Below the pieces are notes generated by a model that did not search any database, was not told the origin of the DNA, and worked only from the letters and a program-made list of their open reading frames with translations. From JBFEUI01 sp041547565 (GTDB lineage Bacteria; Pseudomonadota; Gammaproteobacteria; Thiohalomonadales; Thiohalomonadaceae): 58,005 bases of DNA. The stretch covers positions 1 to 58,005 of the forward strand of contig JBFEUI010000002.1 of the NCBI GenBank assembly GCA_041547565.1. Reading direction: 5' to 3'. The first letter of the stretch is position 1. Each line of letters opens with the position of its first letter. The position numbers and the translations under genes were made by a program. Below are positions 6,431-14,637 of the stretch, one piece after another.

Positions 6431-9073
6431 ATGAAAAGAATGTTGTTTAACGCAACTCAACCGGAGGAGTTGCGTGTTGCCATGGTCGACGGGCAGCGCC
6501 TGTACGACCTGGATATCGAAAGTGCCGCACGGGTACAGAAAAAAGCCAATATCTACAAGGGCAAAATCACCCGGGTTGAGCCCAGCCTGGAAGCCGCCTT
6601 TGTCGACTACGGCGCAGAACGTCACGGCTTCCTCCCTCTCAAAGAGATCGCGCGCAGCTACTTCGATCCGAACGCCAAGTTCACCGGACGCCCCAGCATT
6701 CAGGAAGTGATCAAGGAGGGACTGGAGGTTGTCGTGCAGGTGGACAAGGAGGAGCGCGGCACCAAGGGCGCAGCACTTACCACCTTTATCAGCCTGGCAG
6801 GCCGTTACCTGGTCCTGATGCCCAACAATCCCCGTGCCGGCGGCGTCTCGCGCCGCATTGAAGGGGATGACCGCAATTTCATCCGTGAGGCGATGAGCCA
6901 ACTGAATATCCCGCAGGATATGGGTTTGATTGTCCGCACGGCAGGAGTTGGCAAGAGTACCGAAGAACTACAGTGGGACCTGGACTACCTGGTCCAGGTC
7001 TGGCAGGCCATCGAGACGGCAGCCAAGGAGCGCCCCGCCCCGTTCCTGATCTACCAGGAAAGCAACGTGGTCATCCGTGCGATACGCGACTACCTGCGCA
7101 GTGATGTCAATGAGATCCTCATCGATGATCAGGGGGTCTACGAGTATGCGCGTGACTTTATGCAGCAGGTCATGCCCAACAACCTGGGCAAGGTCAAGTT
7201 GTACCAGGACAAGGTGCCGCTGTTCACCCGCTACCAGATAGAGAGCCAGATCGAGTCTGCCTTCCAGCGCGAGGTCAGCCTTCCTTCGGGCGGTTCAATC
7301 GTCATCGATCCCACCGAGGCGCTGATATCGATCGACATCAACTCCGCCCGCGCGACCAAGGGCGGCGACATCGAGGAAACCGCGCTCAACACCAACCTTG
7401 AAGCGGCGGACGAGATCGCCCGTCAACTGCGCTTGCGCGATATCGGCGGCCTGATCGTGATCGACTTTATCGACATGACGCCGGCCAGGAACCAGCGTGA
7501 AGTTGAAAACCGTTTGCGGGAAGCACTGAAAATGGACCGGGCACGCGTCCAGGTCGGACGTATATCCCGCTTCGGCCTGCTGGAGATGTCACGCCAGCGA
7601 CTGCGGCCCTCACTGGGTGAATCCAGCCAGAGTGTCTGTCCCCGCTGCAGCGGTCACGGCAGTATTCGCAGCGTGGAATCACTGGCACTGTCCATCCTGC
7701 GCATCATCGAAGAGGATGCCATGAAGGAGAAAACCGGCCAGATCCAGGCACAACTGCCGGTGAGCGTCGCCACTTTCCTTCTCAATGAAAAGCGCCACAT
7801 TATCAGGGAGATTGAGGAGCGCCAGGATATTCAGGTCATCCTCATACCCAACCCCCATCTGGACACCCCGCACTATGAACTGCAACGGGTGCGTGTTGAT
7901 GAGGTCAACAGCTCGGACAAGGCCAAGCACAGCTATGAGATGATGGCCAAGATCGAGGAACCTGTCGAACCGACCAGTGAAAAGCCCCTGGGCAAGCGCG
8001 AGGAGCCCGCGGTCAAGACCGTTGCACCTGCCTCAGCGCCGCCGCCCGCCAGTGCACCGGAGAAGGCCGCCAAACCGGGCTTCCTGGGCCGGCTGTTCTC
8101 AACCCTGTTCGGTGGCGGCGAAGAAGAGACACCGGAGAAAAAGCCTGCCAAGGCTGGCCAGCGCAAGGGAGAGAGCCGGCGTGGCGGTCGCCCCCAACAG
8201 CAGCGTGGACAGCAGCCCAAGCGGGGCGGCGGACAGAGTTCTCGTCGCCGCGCAAGACCTCAGACTTCAGAGGAGACACAGCAGGAGAGCGGCAAACAGA
8301 AAAAACAGCAACCCACCAAGGGGCGCAAAACCGGAAAAGCCGAACAGGCCAAGGATACAGGCCAGGCCAAAAAACCTGAGGCGGATTCCAAGACACCGCG
8401 TGACAGTGAGAGTACTGAGCGTACCGGTGGTACACGCCGTGGGCGTCGTGGCGGTCGCCGTCGCGGCGGCAAACGTAGCCAGGGTGAGAATCAGGCTGCC
8501 AGCCGTGAACAGGGCAGCAATGCCGCACAGGCAGAGGCTGCAGCCGATAGCGGTCAAAAGCAGTCGCCGGATAGCAAAGCGATACAGGCCGATAGCAAAC
8601 CTGTAGCATCCCAGGCAGCCAGCAGCAAAGCGGAACAGCAAAGTGTCGCGGCAGCCGATTCTTCTGCGACCAGGGAGCAAACCAAACCGGTTGTGTCAGA
8701 GACAGGAAAGCAGGAGGCAAAACCCGACAAGGGCATCGAACCGACGGCAAAACCCGAAGCGGCAGCGACAAGAACTGTCGAGACAAAACCGGATGCGAAA
8801 CCGGCAAAACCAGCGGTAGAAGCGACAGCGGTGCAGGAGAGTACAAAATCGGCATCCAGCAGTACAAAACAGGCTGAACCGAAGCTGGTAATGGTGGAGA
8901 CAAAGCAGGCCAATAAACCGGAAGAGACCAGGTCATCCACACCGGCTGCGGCACCGCCACAGCAGCCGGCGGAGCTGACGGCAAAGCCGCCTGCATCCAC
9001 TAACCTGGAGAAGAAGACCGACAAGGCAGCCGATACAGGGTCTGCACCGGAGGCGGGCCAGAAAGAAGAGTAA
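6431..9073 (+). CDS. rne: Ribonuclease E
   Basis: Essential endoribonuclease and scaffold of the RNA degradosome. 880 residues. The catalytic half (1-530) has the S1 domain (IYKGKITRVEPSLEAAFVDY), the DNase I-like region with IDINSARATKGG and IVIDFIDM carrying the two Mg-binding aspartates, and the zinc link CPRCSGHG. The C-terminal half is disordered. It starts with an amphipathic stretch GFLGRLFSTLFGG (about 551-563), matching the membrane-targeting segment. An arginine/glycine-rich RNA-binding block (GGTRRGRRGGRRRGGKRS) follows, then a long Ala/Lys/Glu/Ser-rich tail. A strong hairpin terminator follows the stop codon. Confidence 0.97.
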   Translation: MKRMLFNATQPEELRVAMVDGQRLYDLDIESAARVQKKANIYKGKITRVEPSLEAAFVDYGAERHGFLPLKEIARSYFDPNAKFTGRPSIQEVIKEGLEVVVQVDKEERGTKGAALTTFISLAGRYLVLMPNNPRAGGVSRRIEGDDRNFIREAMSQLNIPQDMGLIVRTAGVGKSTEELQWDLDYLVQVWQAIETAAKERPAPFLIYQESNVVIRAIRDYLRSDVNEILIDDQGVYEYARDFMQQVMPNNLGKVKLYQDKVPLFTRYQIESQIESAFQREVSLPSGGSIVIDPTEALISIDINSARATKGGDIEETALNTNLEAADEIARQLRLRDIGGLIVIDFIDMTPARNQREVENRLREALKMDRARVQVGRISRFGLLEMSRQRLRPSLGESSQSVCPRCSGHGSIRSVESLALSILRIIEEDAMKEKTGQIQAQLPVSVATFLLNEKRHIIREIEERQDIQVILIPNPHLDTPHYELQRVRVDEVNSSDKAKHSYEMMAKIEEPVEPTSEKPLGKREEPAVKTVAPASAPPPASAPEKAAKPGFLGRLFSTLFGGGEEETPEKKPAKAGQRKGESRRGGRPQQQRGQQPKRGGGQSSRRRARPQTSEETQQESGKQKKQQPTKGRKTGKAEQAKDTGQAKKPEADSKTPRDSESTERTGGTRRGRRGGRRRGGKRSQGENQAASREQGSNAAQAEAAADSGQKQSPDSKAIQADSKPVASQAASSKAEQQSVAAADSSATREQTKPVVSETGKQEAKPDKGIEPTAKPEAAATRTVETKPDAKPAKPAVEATAVQESTKSASSSTKQAEPKLVMVETKQANKPEETRSSTPAAAPPQQPAELTAKPPASTNLEKKTDKAADTGSAPEAGQKEE

Positions 9074-9090
9074 TTTCAAGGCCTCCTGGC

Positions 9091-9124
9091 AAAAAAAAGA
9101 GGTGCTGTAGCACCTCTTTTTTTT
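9091..9124. terminator. Bidirectional intrinsic terminator between rne and ptp
   Basis: Stem AGAGGTGCT/AGCACCTCT with a 2-nt loop, preceded by eight A and followed by eight T, so it works in both directions. Genes on either side converge on it. Confidence 0.92.
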
Positions 9125-9159
9125 CGTTCACTACCCGCTCTGCAGCGCGTCCACCCGTT

Positions 9160-9639
9160 TCAAGGCAGGTGTTGTTCGCGGATATGAGACAGCAGACCCC
9201 TCGCCGCCGCATCAACCAGGTTAAAAACATTCTCAAAACCCGATGCGCCGCCGTAGTAGGGATCGGGAACCTCCGTCTCATTCATCTGCGGGGCGAAATC
9301 CAGAAACAGCTTCAGCTTGTCACACTGCTGTGGTGGGCAGAGTGACTGGAGAATCGACAGATTATTCCTGTCCATCGCCAGGATATAGTCAAATTCTTCG
9401 AAGTCATTGGCAGCGACCTTTCGGCCGCGCTGTTCACTCAGGTCGATGCCCCGTTTCAATGCGGTTTCCTGCGAGCGCGGATCAGGCGGCTCACCGACAT
9501 GATAGGCGTGCGTGCCCGCCGAATCGATTTCAATAAACGCATCAAGCTCAGACTCGCTAACAAGATGTTGAAACAGACCGTGGGCAAGGGGGGAACGGCA
9601 GATATTGCCCATGCATACAAAAAGTACTTTTACCTTCAT
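9160..9639 (-). CDS. Low-molecular-weight protein-tyrosine phosphatase
   Basis: 159-residue LMWPc-family phosphatase. It opens MKVKVLFVCMGNICRSPLA, holding the CX5R active-site loop CMGNICRS, and near the C-terminus has DPYYGG with the general-acid aspartate. The family includes Wzb-type capsule regulators and arsenate-reductase-like proteins. No kinase or capsule gene is nearby, so its partner is unknown. It converges with rne and lies 72 nt downstream of kdsB. Confidence 0.93.
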   Translation of the reverse strand: MKVKVLFVCMGNICRSPLAHGLFQHLVSESELDAFIEIDSAGTHAYHVGEPPDPRSQETALKRGIDLSEQRGRKVAANDFEEFDYILAMDRNNLSILQSLCPPQQCDKLKLFLDFAPQMNETEVPDPYYGGASGFENVFNLVDAAARGLLSHIREQHLP

Positions 9640-9711
9640 TGATATCCAGAGTTATTCAATTCAGTTTGTGTTCACATTACCCGGGTCATAACGACATGCC
9701 GGGGTTCACTA

Positions 9712-10491
9712 CTACTCGTTTTCATTAGCCTGTTTTGCGGCCAGTATCGCCCTGACCTTTTCCAGGTCACCCTCCGTGTCAATACCGTGGCCGGGCAACT
9801 CGACGGCCTCGGCCACGTGGATCCGCCCGCCGTGCCAGAGCACGCGCAGCTGCTCCAGTGACTCCATCTGCTCAAGATGGCAGCTGTCGAGCTGATTGTA
9901 ATGCTTCAGAAAACCGGCACGATAGGCATAAATACCAAGGTGACGGTAGTGTTCAGCCCCGTCTGGCAGTGTTTCAGTTGTCACGGCAAAGGCATCACGG
10001 TCCCAGGGGATGACCGCTCGACTGAAATAGATGGCATAGCCATCTCTATCCATGATCACCTTGACCACATGCGGGTCAAACAGTTCGGCAGCCGTCTGTA
10101 TGCGGGTACAGAGCGTGGCCATGTCCGCCTGCTGCGCCTTTGCAAGCCCGTCGGCAACCTGTTTCAACAGCGTCGGCGCCATGAGCGGTTCGTCGCCTTG
10201 CAGGTTCACGATGATCTCATCATCCGCAAAACCCAGCTTCTGTACAGCCTCTGCCAGCCGGTCGGTACCGGAACGGTGTGTATCGGCCGTCATACAGGCC
10301 TCACCGCCGAATTCGGCAACCGCCTCGGCAATGCGCCGGTCATCGGTCGCCACAACGACACTCTCGGCACCGCTTTCCAGCGCCCTGCGATACACATGCT
10401 CGATCATGGGACGGCCGGCGATATCCAGCAACGGCTTGCCCGGCAGCCTGCTCGAGGCGTGACGCGCCGGGATGATCACGCGAAAGCTCAC
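9712..10491 (-). CDS. kdsB: CMP-KDO synthetase (3-deoxy-manno-octulosonate cytidylyltransferase)
   Basis: Activates KDO with CTP for lipopolysaccharide inner-core synthesis in the cytoplasm. 259 residues with the nucleotide-binding start IIPARHASSRLPGKPL and IVNLQGDEPL, both family signatures, and IDTEGDLEKVR near the end. It uses a GTG start overlapping the upstream stop (GTGA) with GAGGAG before it. It forms a tight operon with trm112-like, lpxK and msbA, all for LPS assembly. Confidence 0.96.
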   Translation of the reverse strand: MSFRVIIPARHASSRLPGKPLLDIAGRPMIEHVYRRALESGAESVVVATDDRRIAEAVAEFGGEACMTADTHRSGTDRLAEAVQKLGFADDEIIVNLQGDEPLMAPTLLKQVADGLAKAQQADMATLCTRIQTAAELFDPHVVKVIMDRDGYAIYFSRAVIPWDRDAFAVTTETLPDGAEHYRHLGIYAYRAGFLKHYNQLDSCHLEQMESLEQLRVLWHGGRIHVAEAVELPGHGIDTEGDLEKVRAILAAKQANENE

Positions 10492-10670
10492 TCGATCTCC
10501 TCGTCAGCGGCCAACTGGCGCGCCTCCTCTTCCAGCATCACGGGAATATCATCACGTATAGGGAATGCCAGGCGATCGGCCTTGCAGATCAATTCCTGTT
10601 GTGCCTTGTTCTGCACGAGCGGTCCCTTGCAGACGGGGCACACCAGGATTTCCAGTAAATTTTTATCCAT
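10488..10670 (-). CDS. Trm112 family protein (YcaR-like)
   Basis: 60-residue small zinc-ribbon-like protein, MDKNLLEILVCPVCKGPL. It has CPVC and a third cysteine in LICKADRLAFPIRDDIPVML, the typical Trm112/YcaR pattern. Bacterial role is uncertain; in eukaryotes and archaea Trm112 activates methyltransferases. ATG at 10670 is chosen over an upstream GTG at 10676 because AGAGG sits five bases before it. Sits between lpxK and kdsB as in E. coli (ycaR). Confidence 0.93.
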   Translation of the reverse strand: MDKNLLEILVCPVCKGPLVQNKAQQELICKADRLAFPIRDDIPVMLEEEARQLAADEEIE

Positions 10671-10672
10671 AT

Positions 10673-11641
10673 TCACCTCTTTAGTAAGCTCAGCACCTCA
10701 TCACCGAAACGCGCCGGCAGGCCGGCATCCACGGGAATGTACCAGTGGTATGGCCTGGCATGTTTGCGGCATTTTACCGCATCCTTTTCCGTCATGAGTA
10801 GCTGCAGGCCATCATGAAATTCGATATCGGCTGCCTGATAGTCGTGGTGATCAGGAAACGGATGCTCAATCACATCCAGCCCATGCTGCCGCAACATCGT
10901 GAAAAAGCGTTGCGGTTCACCGATACCCGCAACGGCATGTACCGTGGACTCGGCAAAACTGTTAAGCGGTCTCTTCCCCCCGTCCTGAAGAGAGACGGCA
11001 TCCGCGGGTACCAACTGCATGGTGAATTCACCCTGCCTGGCGACACCGTTCGCCACTACCAGGTCACAGCCGGCAAGCCGCCGTACCGGCTCACGCAGTG
11101 GGCCGGCCGGTAGCAAAAAGCCGTTACCAAAACGCCTGCTGCCATCGACGACGGCGATTTCAATATCCCTTGCAAGACGATAATGCTGCATGCCGTCGTC
11201 AGAAATAATTACATCGACAGCATTCTCATGCAGCAAAGACCTGGCCGCCTCGGCACGATCCGGCCCCACCCACATGGGGCAGCCGCTGCGCTGAACGATT
11301 AGCAGCGGTTCATCCCCCACCCGTTGCGGGTCGCTGTCAGTTGTCACTGCCACAGGCCACTGTTCTGACTGACCACCATAGCCGCGACTGATGATGCCGG
11401 GGCGATATCCGGCCTGCTTCAGAAACTCGGCCAGCCAGACAACCAGCGGTGTCTTGCCACTGCCGCCGACGGTGATATTGCCCACGACAATAACCGGTAC
11501 CGGCAGCTGTTCGCTGGCGAGCAATCCCAGCCGATAGGCCAAACGCCGCAGTGCGCTAATCAGGTAAAACAACGCAGAGAGCGGCAATAGCAGCCAGGGC
11601 AGTCGGCTGTCGCTATACCAGTAGTGTTCCAGCCGCCTCAT
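10673..11641 (-). CDS. lpxK: Tetraacyldisaccharide 4'-kinase
   Basis: Phosphorylates the lipid A disaccharide at the 4' position; acts at the inner membrane. 322 residues from the ATG at 11641. An N-terminal membrane helix (LPWLLLPLSALFYLISAL) precedes the Walker A-like VGNITVGGSGKTPLV and the conserved ISRGYGG and ISDDGMQHY. A TTG at 11656 would add five residues, but the ATG has GAGGG at good spacing. Immediately downstream of msbA, the classic msbA-lpxK pair. Confidence 0.95.
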   Translation of the reverse strand: MRRLEHYWYSDSRLPWLLLPLSALFYLISALRRLAYRLGLLASEQLPVPVIVVGNITVGGSGKTPLVVWLAEFLKQAGYRPGIISRGYGGQSEQWPVAVTTDSDPQRVGDEPLLIVQRSGCPMWVGPDRAEAARSLLHENAVDVIISDDGMQHYRLARDIEIAVVDGSRRFGNGFLLPAGPLREPVRRLAGCDLVVANGVARQGEFTMQLVPADAVSLQDGGKRPLNSFAESTVHAVAGIGEPQRFFTMLRQHGLDVIEHPFPDHHDYQAADIEFHDGLQLLMTEKDAVKCRKHARPYHWYIPVDAGLPARFGDEVLSLLKR

Positions 11642-11652
11642 GCTGCCTACCC

Positions 11653-13419
11653 TCAATCGTTGAACTGCATGCGGTACAGTGCGGCGTACCTGCCTTCCTG
11701 CTCGAGCAGTTGCCGATGCCTGCCCTGCTCTACGATCTCGCCCTTTTCCATTACCAGGATCTGGTCAGCCCGTTCAATGGTTGAGAGGCGATGTGCGATA
11801 ACCAGCGTCGTCCTGTTTTTCATCAACTCTTCCAGGGCCGCCTGGATATGGCGTTCGGATTGGGTATCCAGTGCAGAGGTTGCCTCATCGAGTATCAGCA
11901 CCGGTGCATCCTTTAGCAGGGCGCGTGCAATGGCCAGCCTCTGGCGCTGACCGCCGGAGAGCAGTACGCCGTTTTCACCGACCATGGTATCAAGGCCATC
12001 GGGCAGTTCATTGATAAACTCCATGGCATGGGCGGCGGTGGCCGCCTGGACAATATCATCCCGGCTTGCCCCTTCCAGGCGGCCATAGGCGATGTTGTTG
12101 GCGATGGTATCGTTGAACAGGGTGATATGCTGGGTCACCAGCGCAATCTGATCGCGCAGCGACTGCAACGGAAAATCACAAATGTTACGCCCATCGAGGA
12201 GTATGCGTCCCTCGGACACATCGTAAAACCGCGCCAGCAGGTTGACCAGTGTTGACTTGCCGCTGCCTGAACGACCGACGAAGGCGATGTTCTGTCCCGG
12301 TTCAACGGTGAAGTTGATCCCCTTGAGGACATCCTCCTTTGAGCTGTCATAGCTGAAATGCACATTGTCGTAGCTGACATGCCCGTTGCACCGGGTTATG
12401 TTGACCTTACCGTCATCCTTCTCGGCCGGCGTGTCGATAAATTTGAAGATACTCTCTGCCGCCGCAATGCCCCGTTGCAGGTTGGCGGCGATCTTGGTCA
12501 GCCGCTTCATCGGCGAGAGCATCATCATCATGGCGGCGATAAACGACATGAAGGTACCAACCGACATCTCCGAGCGCTCTATCTGCAGCAGAGCCACGTA
12601 GATCACGCCCGCCGCTGAAAACGCTGCCACAAACTCCACCACCGGGACACTGGCCACGGAGGTTATCTGGAGTTTCAGGTTCAACCGGCGGTTCTTCTCG
12701 TTGGCCTGCTCGAAGCGCTCCGTTTCATATTCCTGCCCACCGAAGGTCTTGACGACACGTTGTCCTTCAACCGCCTCTTCGGCGATCTGTGTCACTTCAC
12801 CCATGGAACTCTGTATACGCTTGCTGTAGCGGCGAAAACGCCGGTTGATGTTGTTGATGACAGCTGCGACTACCGGTGTACCGATCATCAGTATCAGCGC
12901 CAGCTTCCAGTCGTGATAGAACATCAGGCCTATCAACGCGACGACACTAATACTGTCACGCACCATGATAGTAATCACATCGGTAGTTGCGCGCGCCACC
13001 TGCTCGACATCATAGATCAGCTTGGAGAGTATCGTGCCGGAAGGCGTGGCATCGAAGAAGGAGACCGGCAGACACAACAGCTGCTGGAACATTTCACTGC
13101 GAAAAACCTTGATCACCTTGCGCCCGACCCATGCCATCCAGTAACCGGCGACAAACGATGCCGTACCGCGCACCAGGAAGATCACGACCAGCACCACCGG
13201 CGTCATCTTGATTATAAAGGGATCGCGCTCGACGAAGGTTCCGTCCATCATCGGCTTGATAAAATAGGCAAAGGTGGCCTCGGTACCGGCAACCATTGCC
13301 AATGCCACAGTCGCCGCGACAAAGGCACGCCAGTGCGGCGTCACATAGGTCAGCAGGCGGCGATAGATGCGGGTGGAGGACTCCGGCCTGGATTTCACAG
13401 TTGGCGGGGTGGACGACAT
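11653..13419 (-). CDS. msbA: Lipid A export ATP-binding/permease MsbA
   Basis: ABC transporter flipping core-lipid A across the inner membrane. 588 residues: six membrane helices in the first 330 residues, then the ATPase domain with Walker A GRSGSGKST, signature LSGGQRQRLAIARALL and Walker B VLILDEATSALD, and switch AHRLSTI. Length and gene order (msbA-lpxK-kdsB) are standard. ExbD/ExbB genes lie directly upstream on the same strand, a common arrangement in gammaproteobacteria. Confidence 0.96.
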   Translation of the reverse strand: MSSTPPTVKSRPESSTRIYRRLLTYVTPHWRAFVAATVALAMVAGTEATFAYFIKPMMDGTFVERDPFIIKMTPVVLVVIFLVRGTASFVAGYWMAWVGRKVIKVFRSEMFQQLLCLPVSFFDATPSGTILSKLIYDVEQVARATTDVITIMVRDSISVVALIGLMFYHDWKLALILMIGTPVVAAVINNINRRFRRYSKRIQSSMGEVTQIAEEAVEGQRVVKTFGGQEYETERFEQANEKNRRLNLKLQITSVASVPVVEFVAAFSAAGVIYVALLQIERSEMSVGTFMSFIAAMMMMLSPMKRLTKIAANLQRGIAAAESIFKFIDTPAEKDDGKVNITRCNGHVSYDNVHFSYDSSKEDVLKGINFTVEPGQNIAFVGRSGSGKSTLVNLLARFYDVSEGRILLDGRNICDFPLQSLRDQIALVTQHITLFNDTIANNIAYGRLEGASRDDIVQAATAAHAMEFINELPDGLDTMVGENGVLLSGGQRQRLAIARALLKDAPVLILDEATSALDTQSERHIQAALEELMKNRTTLVIAHRLSTIERADQILVMEKGEIVEQGRHRQLLEQEGRYAALYRMQFND

Positions 13420-13425
13420 ATATAT

Positions 13426-13848
13426 TTAGTTGCCTTCATCGGGTCGATTTGTGGCAAAGGTCAGTTGCACAAAGCCAAGCTGTCGTGCCGCATCCATTGC
13501 GGTGATTACAGCCTGGTGCGGTGTCATTTTGTCGGCACTGAGAATCACCTGCGGTTCCTTGTCGTCGCCCGCCTGCTTCGCTATGGCGCGCTTGAGGGTC
13601 TCGAGCTGTGTATTGATGACCTCCTGGCGGTTGACGAAGTAGCGGCCCTTGGCATCGATGCTGATTTCGATCACCCGTTCCTCGGTTTCGATCGGCTTGC
13701 CGCTGGCCTCCGGCAGTTCGATACTGATCTCGGTTTCCCGCTCAAAGGTCGTGGAGACCATAAAAAAGATCAGCAGCAGAAACACCACATCGATAAGCGG
13801 TGTCAGGTTGATTTCCGGTTCGTTGCTACGCCGGTCGAGCAGTTTCAT
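13426..13848 (-). CDS. exbD: ExbD/TolR family biopolymer transporter
   Basis: 140-residue inner-membrane protein with one transmembrane helix. NLTPLIDVVFLLLIFFM holds the aspartate used for proton-motive force. The rest is periplasmic. It pairs with ExbB to energise a TonB- or Tol-type system. The ATG overlaps the exbB stop by one base (TGATG). No tonB is visible, so the powered partner is not known. Placement before msbA-lpxK is frequent in related genomes. Confidence 0.93.
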   Translation of the reverse strand: MKLLDRRSNEPEINLTPLIDVVFLLLIFFMVSTTFERETEISIELPEASGKPIETEERVIEISIDAKGRYFVNRQEVINTQLETLKRAIAKQAGDDKEPQVILSADKMTPHQAVITAMDAARQLGFVQLTFATNRPDEGN

Positions 13849-14480
13849 CAAGCGCCTTCCTCAGCCGGATCACGTTCACGCTCACCGTGGATAACCTCCA
13901 CCATCTTCAGTGCCTCCTCCTCCATTTTCAGCACCAGGGCATCGACCCTGCCGCGGAAATAGCGGTAAAACATCAGGCTGGGGATGGCAACTGAAAGCCC
14001 CGCTGCCGTGGTGATAAGCGCCTCGGAGATGCCACCGGCCAGCACAGCCGGGTTACCCACACCGTGTGCCGTGATTGCGGTAAACACCTTGATCATGCCG
14101 ATTACCGTACCCAGCAGGCCGAGCAACGGCGTGATTTGTGCGATGGTTCCCAGGGTGTTGAGAAAACGCTCCAGTTCGAGCACAACCTGTCGCCCGGTCT
14201 CCTCGATGCTCTCTTTCATCACATCCCGGTCATGGTGAAGGTTGAGCAGACCCGCCGCGAGGATGCGGCCGAGAGGGGAACTGGCGCGCAACGCCTTGAG
14301 TTGCTCGGCATTGAGTTCCTGTTGTTTATGCAGGTGCCAGACCTCGGCAACCAGCTTGCTGGGACTGATTTTCTCCTGCTGCAGCGCCCAAAACCGCTCG
14401 CCAACAATACCCAGAGCTACAATCGAGCACAGGATGATTGGCACCATCAGCCAGCCACCGGCAGTGACAAGTTCAAACAC
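13848..14480 (-). CDS. exbB: ExbB/TolQ family (MotA/TolQ/ExbB proton channel)
   Basis: 210-residue protein with three predicted membrane helices (about 8-28, 110-135 and 150-175) and the family block LNTLGTIAQITPLLGLLGTV. It forms the proton channel with ExbD. The start is GTG at 14480 with GAGAGGGG upstream. First gene of the exbB-exbD-msbA-lpxK-trm112-kdsB group. It is as likely to be a TolQ-like as an ExbB-like protein by sequence alone. Confidence 0.92.
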   Translation of the reverse strand: MFELVTAGGWLMVPIILCSIVALGIVGERFWALQQEKISPSKLVAEVWHLHKQQELNAEQLKALRASSPLGRILAAGLLNLHHDRDVMKESIEETGRQVVLELERFLNTLGTIAQITPLLGLLGTVIGMIKVFTAITAHGVGNPAVLAGGISEALITTAAGLSVAIPSLMFYRYFRGRVDALVLKMEEEALKMVEVIHGERERDPAEEGA

Positions 14481-14637
14481 CGTTTAACCCCTCTCCAATT
14501 TCCAGAAAAATCAACCGGATACTTTAACAGAGCAGAGACCCAGCGGAAAGCATTCGGATAGGTGAAATGCGAACCCTGTTACACACAAGCGACCGCATTC
14601 CGGGCCTCATGGTACTGCTGTTTGCCTTCCGGTTCAT